Shown one piece after another: positions 42,715-51,389 of a stretch of 64,000 nucleotides of DNA. Within the stretch, counting starts at the first letter, position 1. Each line of letters starts with the position of its first letter. The DNA is taken from contig JBAYIE010000007.1 of the NCBI GenBank assembly GCA_041665785.1, positions 1-64,000 on the forward strand, given 5' to 3'. Both the position numbers and the translations under genes were made by a program. The notes under the pieces are model-generated. The model ran no database searches. It saw only the letters and a program-made list of their open reading frames with translations, and was not told the origin of the DNA. The stretch comes from JBAYIE01 sp041665785. Lineage in GTDB: Bacteria; Bacteroidota; Bacteroidia; UKL13-3.

Positions 42715-45519
42715 TTATTCCTTCACAAAGCGCAAAACTTCAGGTTTTCCACCTTCTCCTTGCTGAATCCAAAGGAAATAAATAGCGGCAGGCATATTAA
42801 CAAGGTTTAGTTCCAGTTGTCCTTCCTGATTTGCAGTGGCTGCAGTTTCCATCATGATACGACCATTGATATCGCGGATCTCCATGAATGTGATACCGGA
42901 TTTCAGTCCGCTGATGGTTACCTGTTGCTGCACATTAAATGGATACAAAGAAATAGTTTGCGATAAGGCTGAAGCTTCATTCACTGCAGTAGGCATAATG
43001 ACAACCGGCATTTTACCAACAATCAGCTCAAAGCGACTGTCGCCGAATGATGAGGCGTCAGTCATGGTTACTTTAAAAGTGTAGGAGGTATCGTTGCGCA
43101 GGTCGATGATATTTCCATTGTAATAATCGAGCAGATACAAAGGCAGGTTAGACGCGAAATCGGCAGCATTCACAAAGCTCATGGTATAGTTGCCGGTACT
43201 CCTGGCCCATACGCTTAATTTAACGGTATCGCCTTCGCCACGGAATGGTTTTGCGTTTAAAGCCAGGTATGATTTATCTGAACCAAGAGTTGCAATATTG
43301 ACTTCAGCGCCCCACATTTTATCAATATCATAAGCATCTTTTGCCGGAGTGGCATCATCGATATACTTCAATACCATTTCATCCTGATTGATGGTATCCA
43401 TAGTCATCCGGATGCGGAAATCGCGGTCGGCGTATTCACCGGTTTTGAAGAGAGCCGTTGGGTTGCTTCCCACTTTGTATTTTTCTTTCATCACCATAGT
43501 AGCCTGGCTCCATGCCTTCACATAAAAAGCTGCTCCGGATGGAATAATTCCCCCGTTGAGTGTACCTGAATTGGAAAGCGCATTGTAGGCAACATAGGAA
43601 TTGCTATTGGCATTGTAAACGTAAATGATAGGACTGAGGTTGGTATAATCAGCGGCGTCATCGTAGAATTTATTCCAGTCGATAGGTGATGCATATGGAT
43701 TTCCCATCAGATTCCAGCCATCGTTGGCACTGTTTCCTGAAACCGTATAAGTTGGTTTCATATCGATATCGCCGGAATTAACTGTTCCATTAAAATCCAA
43801 CGTAACGGCATCCTGTGTGTTTAAGGTTCCGTTTAACCGGCCGGCATCGCGACTTCCCCGAATAAAAATACGATAACCCAATCCGGCTTTGATTGGGTTG
43901 TTGATGTTGTTTGCAGCTTTCCAGCCGGTGTTCATATCTCCGGTAATCATGGTTTCATCGTACCAATAGACACTGGCTGCATTTGAACCCGATGCATCAA
44001 ATCCGTTGTTGATTCCTCCGGAACCGGTAATCTGAATTTCATTTTTCAGGTCAGCTAAAGTTGCATTGTTAACAGGAGCAGCTAAAAAGCGCCAACGGCG
44101 CTGACAAGCCGGTACATAACGTTGGACGGTTACATTTCCTGTAATGCTACCTGCTCCTTCGCCAATGCGTCCGGTTCCGGCTGCATCCGAAACAATCACC
44201 AGATTTCCGGAAGCTACCAGCGAACCTGAAGCGGCTGTGATGGTTCCATACACTTTGGTTTTATTTCCCAAATGAACCTGTTCGCCGGAGCGATTGATGG
44301 TCAGATTGTTGATGCCGGTATCGGCTGAGGCATCAAAAAATAAACTATCGCCCAGGGGGCCGGTGCCTTCCACCACAATGTCGGAATGACGTGAACCTAC
44401 GAGGCAATTGGTGCGAGAACCCGAAAATTTTCCTTTCAAACGCAGGGTATTACTTCCAATTTCCAATTTGGTATCCTGCAATTTAAGTTCACCTTCTACA
44501 CTGATTGAGCCATTCAATTTCTTTTTACCCGATGCAAGAATGAGTTCGTTATAAGTTCCATCAACTACATCCTGGCTATCGGTAGCGGTATATTCAACTT
44601 TGCAGCTCCAGGTTCTTCCTTTGGGTAGCGACAAAGAATCTTTTCTGCTGGTGCGAATGGTACCTGATCCGGTTGTTGTTATGTTTGATCCGGTCAACAT
44701 ATTATCCTGAAGGTCGAGTACCGCACCTGAATCGATCACCAATGCACCGCTGATATTTATATCGTTGGCGATGGTTGTTTGACCGGTACCTGAAACTACC
44801 AGACTGCGAATGGTGTCCGGCAACCAGGCAACGGTAACTTCCGCTTCTTCGTTGTTTGTAAAAATAAAATCATTCGATTTGGTAAAGCTGCAGGTGATGC
44901 TGGAATTGAGAATGGATTGTTTGTTTGTACCGCAAATTCCATATTTATTGGAAGTTTCTACCTGACCTCCGCTGTTTACTTTGAATTCAATATTGGAGGC
45001 TTTTCCATTGGCATAAGACGCTCCGATCAATTGCGCTCCGCTGGTATCCATGAAACGGATTAATCCTCCGTCTTTAATTTCCATTTCTACTTCGCCATTG
45101 TTCCATTGTTGCAGGGTAATCTTTTTTCCTTTGTTAACCGTTAATGATCCAGAAATAGAAAGTTCCATTTCCGCATTGTGACTGGCAGATGTAGGACCGA
45201 AAACCCAATCGCCGGTAAGCACACCGTTGATTCCCGATGGGATTACAAACTCATCGCCTTTGTTGGTAAACTTCTTAGCCGCTGTTCCGGATCCGTTTTG
45301 CTTGGTATTCCAGGAAGCCGGAAACTGCGCGTTGGCAGCTCCTCCCGGAGTAAGGTAGAATTTTGTGGCTTGCGCAGCAGGTTGGAATGCCATGAGTAAA
45401 AGCAGCGCAGACAAGAATCCCCAAGGTGTTTTCACCGTTGTTTTTGAGTTGGGATTTTTGATCGTTTTTTTAGAGTCCACTGCTGCTGTTTTTTGCAATT
45501 GCAGGGCGAATATCCTCAC
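42715..45519 (-). CDS. Large T9SS surface protein (adhesin-like family, member 6)
   Basis: 934 aa if it starts at the GTG at 45519; no in-frame ATG precedes the signal segment (FLSALLLLMAFQPAAQA), so the start is uncertain and later GTG codons (residues 14 or 29) are possible. After the signal comes TKFYLTPGGAANAQFPASWN, homologous to the start of member 2. Residues about 55-460 are beta-helical but richer in Lys/Glu/Asp than the other members (NKGKKITLQQWNNGEVEMEI). The C-terminal modules follow: VQRYVPACQRRWRFLAAPV (about 465), DRDFRIRMTMDTINQDEMV (about 698), sorting domain from about 856 (LYPFNVQQQVTISG) ending GGKPEVLRFVKE. It is the same architecture as member 2, on the other side of the gld operon. 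Confidence 0.83.
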   Translation of the reverse strand: MRIFALQLQKTAAVDSKKTIKNPNSKTTVKTPWGFLSALLLLMAFQPAAQATKFYLTPGGAANAQFPASWNTKQNGSGTAAKKFTNKGDEFVIPSGINGVLTGDWVFGPTSASHNAEMELSISGSLTVNKGKKITLQQWNNGEVEMEIKDGGLIRFMDTSGAQLIGASYANGKASNIEFKVNSGGQVETSNKYGICGTNKQSILNSSITCSFTKSNDFIFTNNEEAEVTVAWLPDTIRSLVVSGTGQTTIANDINISGALVIDSGAVLDLQDNMLTGSNITTTGSGTIRTSRKDSLSLPKGRTWSCKVEYTATDSQDVVDGTYNELILASGKKKLNGSISVEGELKLQDTKLEIGSNTLRLKGKFSGSRTNCLVGSRHSDIVVEGTGPLGDSLFFDASADTGINNLTINRSGEQVHLGNKTKVYGTITAASGSLVASGNLVIVSDAAGTGRIGEGAGSITGNVTVQRYVPACQRRWRFLAAPVNNATLADLKNEIQITGSGGINNGFDASGSNAASVYWYDETMITGDMNTGWKAANNINNPIKAGLGYRIFIRGSRDAGRLNGTLNTQDAVTLDFNGTVNSGDIDMKPTYTVSGNSANDGWNLMGNPYASPIDWNKFYDDAADYTNLSPIIYVYNANSNSYVAYNALSNSGTLNGGIIPSGAAFYVKAWSQATMVMKEKYKVGSNPTALFKTGEYADRDFRIRMTMDTINQDEMVLKYIDDATPAKDAYDIDKMWGAEVNIATLGSDKSYLALNAKPFRGEGDTVKLSVWARSTGNYTMSFVNAADFASNLPLYLLDYYNGNIIDLRNDTSYTFKVTMTDASSFGDSRFELIVGKMPVVIMPTAVNEASALSQTISLYPFNVQQQVTISGLKSGITFMEIRDINGRIMMETAATANQEGQLELNLVNMPAAIYFLWIQQGEGGKPEVLRFVKE

Positions 45520-45937
45520 CCTAAAAATGAGGTAAAAAGGAATTGCATTAGTGGTAGTTTGAGGGCAATGAATTGCGGTTTTCTTATATGAATTTTGAGG
45601 CCCTTTAGATTTATGTGTGTTATTAACACATTATCCACATCAATACCCGTGTATTTCCTGATTTTCGGGTATGTAAACCAGGTCAATTCCAGCCTGAGTT
45701 TTGCAGGATTTATGAGGTCTAAATTCAGGTGAAAGTACTACCCGTGCTACCGGAGCAGGTAAAAGCGGTAATCGTGACGAACGGTAGAAAATGCAAATAA
45801 GCAGCAAATGCATGCATCAATAAATGCGGAATCCTTACGTGAATAAGCCTTTCAAGGAATTGAAGGTGTTTAAGTCCTTACCCTGGAGTTCATTTTTTCG
45901 AGCGGTTCAAAAAGTAAGGTATGATTTATCCTGAAAG
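45520..45937. other. Intergenic region with a 15-bp palindrome and a DnaA-box sequence
   Basis: 418 bp between pyk and family member 6. TGTGTTA-T-TAACACA at 45616-45630 is a perfect palindrome, immediately followed by TTATCCACA at 45631-45639, identical to the DnaA-box consensus. It lies about 100 bp upstream of member 6. No promoter box is recognised on the minus strand. Confidence 0.6.
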
Positions 45938-47371
45938 CTATTCAATTTCAGTCACTTTTACCGTATTGGTCCTTGATCGCTCGTGAATAGGCATACTGGC
46001 GGTGTTGATGACCAAATCACCCGACTTCACAAGTCCTTTGCTTTTTAAAATTTCGTTTACTTCAGAAATGGTTTGATCGGTACTGTCGAATCCTTTATAA
46101 AAGAATGCTGTAATTCCCCAAACCAGATTGAGAGTATGCATGAGGCGTTGATTGCCGGTAAAAATAAAGATCGGAGCTTTTGGCCGGTATGAAGAAATCT
46201 GATAGGCGGTATATCCTGAAAACGTTAAACTTACGATTGCAGCTGCATTCAAATGTTCCGATATGCGAACAGCGGTATAACATATTTCATCGCTTATAAA
46301 AGTAGGAGAATTGGCTTGCGGTCTGTTTCCTTTAAAATACGGAGCATTGGTTTTTTCGGCTTCAAATATGGCTTTTTGCATATTGCGCACTGCTAAAATC
46401 GGATACGCACCAACGGAGGTTTCGGCACTGAGCATCACTGCGTCGGCCCCATCCATAACGGCGTTGGCAATATCATTTATTTCAGCCCGGGTAGGCGAAG
46501 CATTCTGGATCATGCTTTCCATCATTTGTGTAGCAATAATTACCGGTTTGCTATGGCGGATACAGGCTTTCACAATTTGTTTCTGGATAATGGGAACACG
46601 TTCCATTGGCATTTCCACCCCCAGGTCACCCCGTGCTACCATTACGGCATCTGTAGCGTCTATAATCTCTTCCAGATTATCGAGGGCTTCCGGTTTTTCA
46701 ATTTTTGCTACCACGCGTGGTTTCCATTCGTGCAGATCTATGATGGATTTAAGTTCTTCAATATCGGAAGCTTTTCGTACAAACGACAATCCTATCCAGT
46801 CTACACCCATTTCAATGCCGAAAGCCAGATCTGCCTTGTCTTTTTCGGTCAGGGCCGGAATAGACAAACGGGTTTGAGGCAGGTTGAATCCTTTTTTGGA
46901 CGAGAGTATTCCACCATAGGTTACTTTGCAGGTAATGGTTTCTTCACCATCCGTTTCCAATACATCCAGTTGCAATTTACCATCATCGAGTAAGATTATT
47001 TCACCGGCTTTTATATCTTTTGGAAGGGTTGGGAATTTAACATAAATACGTTGTGCAGTACTGATTTGTTCGTGTGTAGTTACCTGTATAACAGAACCGG
47101 TGATCAACTCTACCTTGCCATTTTCCATCTCGCCAACGCGGAGTTTCGGCCCTTGCAAATCGAGCAGGATGCTGATAGAATCGTGGTATTCTTTACGAAT
47201 GGTGCGGAGATTTTCAATCACCTTGCGATGATCTTCGTAGCTGCCATGAGAGAAATTGAGGCGGCAAACATCAACGCCTTCGCCGATAATGGCTTTGAGC
47301 ATTTCATACGAGGAAGTTGCAGGACCAATGGTGGCAACTATTTTGGTGCGGTTGGAGCGTTTTTGTAACAT
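45938..47371 (-). CDS. pyk: Pyruvate kinase
   Basis: 477 aa. It has the (beta/alpha)8 barrel with inserted B domain: N-terminal RTKIVATIGPATSSYEML, RLNFSHGSYEDH, the active-site GLSFVRKASDIEE and VVAKIEKPEALDN, VMVARGDLGVEMP, and the hallmark VMDGADAVMLSAETSVGAYP. The C-terminal allosteric domain includes ISSYRPKAPIFIFTGNQR. It converts phosphoenolpyruvate and ADP to pyruvate and ATP in the last step of glycolysis. It is 9 bp downstream of the IPExxxVDY gene and probably co-transcribed with it, an arrangement conserved in Bacteroidota. Confidence 0.96.
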   Translation of the reverse strand: MLQKRSNRTKIVATIGPATSSYEMLKAIIGEGVDVCRLNFSHGSYEDHRKVIENLRTIRKEYHDSISILLDLQGPKLRVGEMENGKVELITGSVIQVTTHEQISTAQRIYVKFPTLPKDIKAGEIILLDDGKLQLDVLETDGEETITCKVTYGGILSSKKGFNLPQTRLSIPALTEKDKADLAFGIEMGVDWIGLSFVRKASDIEELKSIIDLHEWKPRVVAKIEKPEALDNLEEIIDATDAVMVARGDLGVEMPMERVPIIQKQIVKACIRHSKPVIIATQMMESMIQNASPTRAEINDIANAVMDGADAVMLSAETSVGAYPILAVRNMQKAIFEAEKTNAPYFKGNRPQANSPTFISDEICYTAVRISEHLNAAAIVSLTFSGYTAYQISSYRPKAPIFIFTGNQRLMHTLNLVWGITAFFYKGFDSTDQTISEVNEILKSKGLVKSGDLVINTASMPIHERSRTNTVKVTEIE

Positions 47372-47380
47372 CGGAAATTT

Positions 47381-47803
47381 TTAATCAGGAATTACTAGAT
47401 TGTGTTGAGACTTAAGGGTATAATGATCAATTTCGGTTATGAGCTGGATGGATTCCAAATGACGAATAGCAGAAATAAATGGTTTTTTGCGGAAGTATTC
47501 CAGAGCACCTTTAATCATTAGTACATAGTCGATATTGCGTATTTCGGGTAATAATTGAAGATTCTCATCCTTATTACCCAACAAATAATACTGCAAACGG
47601 TTTATTTCATCGAGATAATCGAAACGGCAAAAAAAACTTTCCTGCTTTTCCTTACTGATTAAAACCATATCGTCTTTGCGTTCGAAACCATAATGCAATT
47701 GCGTATTCATGAGCCAGGCCAGGCGGTGTGGACGTTCGGCAGCCGACAATCCAAATAAAATAAACTCATTGTCGAAGGTGCTTTCGAGGTAATGTCTTTT
47801 CAC
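47381..47803 (-). CDS. IPExxxVDY family protein
   Basis: 140 aa. The family's name motif appears here as LPEIRNIDY (about residue 84). The protein is small, soluble, and without signal peptide or membrane segment. This family of unknown function is found in Bacteroidota next to rnc, fabF or pyk, and here it lies between pyk (downstream on the same strand) and the divergent acpP-fabF-rnc genes, as expected. No biochemical role is known to me. Confidence 0.85.
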   Translation of the reverse strand: MKRHYLESTFDNEFILFGLSAAERPHRLAWLMNTQLHYGFERKDDMVLISKEKQESFFCRFDYLDEINRLQYYLLGNKDENLQLLPEIRNIDYVLMIKGALEYFRKKPFISAIRHLESIQLITEIDHYTLKSQHNLVIPD

Positions 47804-47978
47804 GGGTTTATGGTTAACTGCATCCGGGTTGTAAAACTACAACTTTTGACTAATGTTGTAACGTTAAGTTTGTGTTTCTATTCGGCATACAGCCTCTCCC
47901 GAAAAAAAATAGCCGTTTTAACTTTTTCATTAAAAAAAGCCTTTATTTGCATCCTTAAACCATTTAATATTTACAGCA
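47804..47978. promoter_or_regulatory. Divergent control region of pyk and acpP units
   Basis: 175 bp between two divergent operons. GTTGTA-AAAC-TACAAC (47828-47843) is an inverted repeat, with a further GTTGTA at 47855-47860. TTTATTTG at about 47951-47958, one mismatch from TAnnTTTG, is 20 bp before the acpP ATG. The repeat could be an operator serving either direction. Confidence 0.4.
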
Positions 47979-48215
47979 ATGTCAGACATCGCAACCAGAG
48001 TAAAAGCTATCATCATGGATAAGCTTGGAGTAGAAGAAAGTGAAATCACGAATGAGGCCAATTTTACAAACGACCTCGGTGCGGATTCACTGGATACGGT
48101 TGAGTTGATAATGGAATTCGAAAAGGAATTCAATATCGCCATTCCGGACGACCAGGCTGAGAAAATCGGTACGGTAGGTCAAGCCATTTCCTACATCGAA
48201 GCCAACGCGAAGTAA
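47979..48215 (+). CDS. acpP: Acyl carrier protein
   Basis: 78 aa, acidic four-helix protein. The phosphopantetheine attachment Ser is in GADSLDTVELIMEFE. The C-terminus ends AISYIEANAK. It carries growing acyl chains in type II fatty-acid synthesis. It is first gene of acpP-fabF-rnc, 29 bp before fabF. Confidence 0.97.
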   Translation: MSDIATRVKAIIMDKLGVEESEITNEANFTNDLGADSLDTVELIMEFEKEFNIAIPDDQAEKIGTVGQAISYIEANAK

Positions 48216-48244
48216 GCATTATACTCATTTAACTCAGCATTTTC

Positions 48245-49498
48245 ATGCCATCCAGAAGAGTAGTTGTTACAGGATTAGGTGCTTTAACACCATTGGGTAA
48301 CAATGTTCAGGAATACTGGAACGCTTTATCAGACGGTGTGAGCGGGGCTGCCCCGATCACCCGTTTTGACGCATCCAAGTTCAAAACCCGATTCGCCTGC
48401 GAAATCAAAAATTTCGAAGTCACTGATTTTATCGACCGTAAAGAAGCCCGGCGTATGGATCCCTATACCCAATACGCAGTGGTTTCGGCTGATGAAGCAG
48501 TGAAAGACAGCGGACTCGATCTGGAAAAGGTAAACAAAGAGCGTGTCGGAGTCATTTATGCCTCCGGTATTGGCGGCCTGACTTCTTTTTTCAACGAAGT
48601 CAGTGCATTTGCCAAGGGCGACGGAACTCCGCGTTTCAGCCCGTTTTTTATTCCCATGATGATTGCAGATATAGCCGCAGGGCATATCTCCATGCGTTAT
48701 GGATTTCGCGGACCAAATTATGCCACGGTATCGGCTTGTGCTTCTTCTAACAATGCCATTGTGGATGCTACCAATGCCATTCGTCTCAATCAGGCGGATA
48801 TTATTGTAACCGGTGGTTCCGAAGCTTGTGTTACCGAGCCTGCCATTGGCGGATTCAATTCCATGAAAGCACTTTCGGAACGCAATGATGATCCCCAAAC
48901 AGCCTCCCGGCCATTTGATAAAGACCGCGATGGTTTTGTGTTGGGTGAAGGTTCGGGTACATTGGTGCTGGAAGAACTGGAACATGCCCTGGCCCGAGGA
49001 GCGAAAATTTATGCAGAAGTTGTTGGATGTGGAATGTCGGCAGATGCCTATCACTTAACGGCCCCGCATCCGGAAGGTTTGGGAGTTATTGCTGTTATGC
49101 ATACGGCATTGCGTGATGCAGGATTGCAAGCCAGTGATATGGATTATGTGAATGTACACGGAACCTCTACTCCTTTGGGAGATGTGGCAGAACTAAAAGC
49201 CATTCAGAAAGTTTTCGGCGAACATGCCTATAATTTAAACATCAGTTCAACCAAATCGATGACCGGTCACTTATTAGGCGGAGCCGGTGCCATCGAAGCC
49301 ATTGCCGGATTGCTGGCTATCACCAAAGGAATAATACCTCCAACGATCAACCATTTTACCGATGATCCGGATATTGATCCAAAACTGAACCTGACTTTTA
49401 ACAAATCGCAACAGCGCGAAGTAAAAACCGTACTGAGCAATACATTTGGATTTGGAGGGCACAATGTTTCAGTGATTTTCAAAAAATTTGAACGCTGA
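48245..49498 (+). CDS. fabF: 3-oxoacyl-[acyl-carrier-protein] synthase II
   Basis: 417 aa thiolase-fold condensing enzyme. The Cys-His-His active site is complete: Cys in VSACASSNNAIVDA, His in VNVHGTSTPLGD, and His in STKSMTGHLLGGAGAIE. The N-terminus RRVVVTGLGALTPLGNNV and the C-terminal NTFGFGGHNVSVIFKKFE are typical of KASII. It elongates acyl-ACP with malonyl-ACP. It lies between acpP and rnc with short gaps (29 and 5 bp). Confidence 0.97.
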   Translation: MPSRRVVVTGLGALTPLGNNVQEYWNALSDGVSGAAPITRFDASKFKTRFACEIKNFEVTDFIDRKEARRMDPYTQYAVVSADEAVKDSGLDLEKVNKERVGVIYASGIGGLTSFFNEVSAFAKGDGTPRFSPFFIPMMIADIAAGHISMRYGFRGPNYATVSACASSNNAIVDATNAIRLNQADIIVTGGSEACVTEPAIGGFNSMKALSERNDDPQTASRPFDKDRDGFVLGEGSGTLVLEELEHALARGAKIYAEVVGCGMSADAYHLTAPHPEGLGVIAVMHTALRDAGLQASDMDYVNVHGTSTPLGDVAELKAIQKVFGEHAYNLNISSTKSMTGHLLGGAGAIEAIAGLLAITKGIIPPTINHFTDDPDIDPKLNLTFNKSQQREVKTVLSNTFGFGGHNVSVIFKKFER

Positions 49499-49503
49499 GA
49501 TTT

Positions 49504-50247
49504 GTGATCAGGAGAACTTTTTCCGGAATTTATCTGGGTTATTTTTCCAGCAACAGAAATTTATTTAAAAGCATTCGTCACATTACCGGATTCAACCCGG
49601 TAAATATCAATTGCTATATTCAGGCATTGCGCCATCATTCTGCTTCCACTACCATTCATCACAACGGCTCCAAAGACAGCAACGAAAGGCTGGAGTATTT
49701 AGGCGATTCGGTATTAAATACCGTTGTAGCAGAATTGTTATTCAAACGCTATCCATATAAAGGCGAAGGCTTTTTAACCGAGATGCGCTCCAAAATTGTA
49801 AGTCGTGAAAGCCTGAACGAACTGGCCATGAAAATCGGGATCAACCACATGGTGATATACGACCGCAAAGCCATTAACCCCAACAATAAGTTGAGTATTT
49901 TCGGAAATGCACTGGAAGCATTTATAGGAGCGGTTTTTTTGGATGGAGGGTTTGGTGTGGCACAAAAATTTATCCGCGGCCGTTTGTTACCGCATATTGA
50001 TATCGATAAACTGCAACATACAGAAACCAATTTTAAAGGCCGCCTGATCGAATGGTCGCAGCGGAATTCCAAAAATGTAGAGTTTGAAAACGCCGAAATT
50101 CTGGATCACAAGCAGAAAATTTATAAGGTACGAGTTCTCATAAACCGCGTTTTGATGGGCGAAGCGGAAAATTTATCGAAGAAAAAAGCTGAGCAGCTGG
50201 CATCGCAGAAAGCCTGGAATGGTTTGACGTCAGAAATTACCGAGTGA
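49504..50247 (+). CDS. rnc: Ribonuclease III
   Basis: 247 aa from a GTG at 49504, 5 bp after fabF; the Bacteroidota family usually has this N-terminal extension (here FSSNRNLFKSIRHITGF). The catalytic signature is SNERLEYLGDSVLNTVVAELL, with the second acidic site in FGNALEAFIGAVFLDGG. A C-terminal dsRNA-binding domain follows from about residue 178 (NFKGRLIEWSQRNSKNVEFE to KKKAEQLASQKAWNGL). It cleaves double-stranded RNA in rRNA and mRNA processing. Its last 18 bp overlap the 3' end of the convergent barrel gene. Confidence 0.95.
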   Translation: MIRRTFSGIYLGYFSSNRNLFKSIRHITGFNPVNINCYIQALRHHSASTTIHHNGSKDSNERLEYLGDSVLNTVVAELLFKRYPYKGEGFLTEMRSKIVSRESLNELAMKIGINHMVIYDRKAINPNNKLSIFGNALEAFIGAVFLDGGFGVAQKFIRGRLLPHIDIDKLQHTETNFKGRLIEWSQRNSKNVEFENAEILDHKQKIYKVRVLINRVLMGEAENLSKKKAEQLASQKAWNGLTSEITE

Positions 50248-51366
50248 AAAATTTTCGCGGTATAGCAGGTATACCGAGAAAGCATAATCGAATTGTTTGT
50301 TACCTAAATCTATAAAAGGTTCGTAACGGATTACGATATTCAGATGCGCATACAATTCCTTTTCATACAATAAGCGGAAAAACAACAATTGTCTTCCGGC
50401 TTCTGTATAACCTGCCTGATCAGCTGAAACAGATTGATAAATGGCAGTACCTCTGGGAGCGATATAATTGTTTCCATTCCAATAGCTGAGCATAAAATCC
50501 ATCCAGCGTGTTTGCAGAGCCAGATTGGCATAGGTGCCAATTCCGTTGCGAAACGCGAAATATCCCGATTGGGTATTTTCACGGTTAAAAACACTGTAGG
50601 CGCTTGCGGTCCATGATTTAAATACAGGAGATGACAGGGTTGTTTTCAACACCAAACCTGCAGCACCATTGAAATACATAATTACCTTTCCGGTATCGGT
50701 ATCAATTTGCCCTCCGCGATGAAAGGCGGTGAACTGCAATGGAATGGTTAAGGTTGTTTTCTTTTTTGAAATAAGTTGTGGAGCAAAGTGAAATCCGGTT
50801 GTGAATTGCTCTTTGTATGGCGAACCCCTTTCAATGAATCGTTCCCAATTGATCCATACATCGGCAAAAGTTTTCGGGCTTACCAGGCGATACTGAAACC
50901 CGTTTTCGATCCGGCGTTCGATATTGCTGTTGATGTCCCACAAGGGTTCAATCAAACCATGAGCCAGCGCCCCTTCCAACGTACCAAACAGAAATGCGTG
51001 ATGGCCGGATTGTATTTTAACCGTAAAGGTGGGAAGCACACGCGAAAAGGTGGTGTTTGATCCATAATCTTTGCGAAGATATGAACCGGCCTGCAGGCGA
51101 ATATGTGCATGTGGTTGCAGGTAAATGGATGGTTGCAATTGATATCCGAATAAAGTTCTGCCCAGTTCAATGCGGCTGAAGTATTCGGTATTGCGCATGT
51201 ATGGATTGGCCTGCAAAGCAATTCCGAAGTTAGAGGTATCACTTACTTCCATAGAAATACGATCGCAAAGCAATGTGTTGTTGAGTTGTGCAAATGCTGA
51301 AAAGGTAAAACAACAGCATATTCCAGCCACACCCAATCGTTTGCAAAGCAGATAGAACATATTCAT
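50230..51366 (-). CDS. Outer-membrane beta-barrel protein, unknown function
   Basis: 378 aa with a signal peptide (to about residue 26, FSAFA-Q). The mature part is a run of amphipathic strands with aromatic ends (YSVFNRENTQSGYFAFRNG, WMDFMLSYWNGNNYIAPRG, FDYAFSVYLLYRENFSLG). This fits a 14-18-strand outer-membrane barrel. I do not recognise a named family. It follows the universal stress protein gene by 23 bp and is probably co-transcribed with it. Its 3' end overlaps rnc by 18 bp on the opposite strand. Confidence 0.75.
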   Translation of the reverse strand: MNMFYLLCKRLGVAGICCCFTFSAFAQLNNTLLCDRISMEVSDTSNFGIALQANPYMRNTEYFSRIELGRTLFGYQLQPSIYLQPHAHIRLQAGSYLRKDYGSNTTFSRVLPTFTVKIQSGHHAFLFGTLEGALAHGLIEPLWDINSNIERRIENGFQYRLVSPKTFADVWINWERFIERGSPYKEQFTTGFHFAPQLISKKKTTLTIPLQFTAFHRGGQIDTDTGKVIMYFNGAAGLVLKTTLSSPVFKSWTASAYSVFNRENTQSGYFAFRNGIGTYANLALQTRWMDFMLSYWNGNNYIAPRGTAIYQSVSADQAGYTEAGRQLLFFRLLYEKELYAHLNIVIRYEPFIDLGNKQFDYAFSVYLLYRENFSLGNF

Positions 51367-51389
51367 ACCTGAATAGCTCTGGTAGCCAT

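Noticed and set aside
45631..45639. Chromosome origin suggested by a DnaA box
   Set aside because: Only one box was seen, with no AT-rich unwinding cluster and no dnaA or dnaN nearby.
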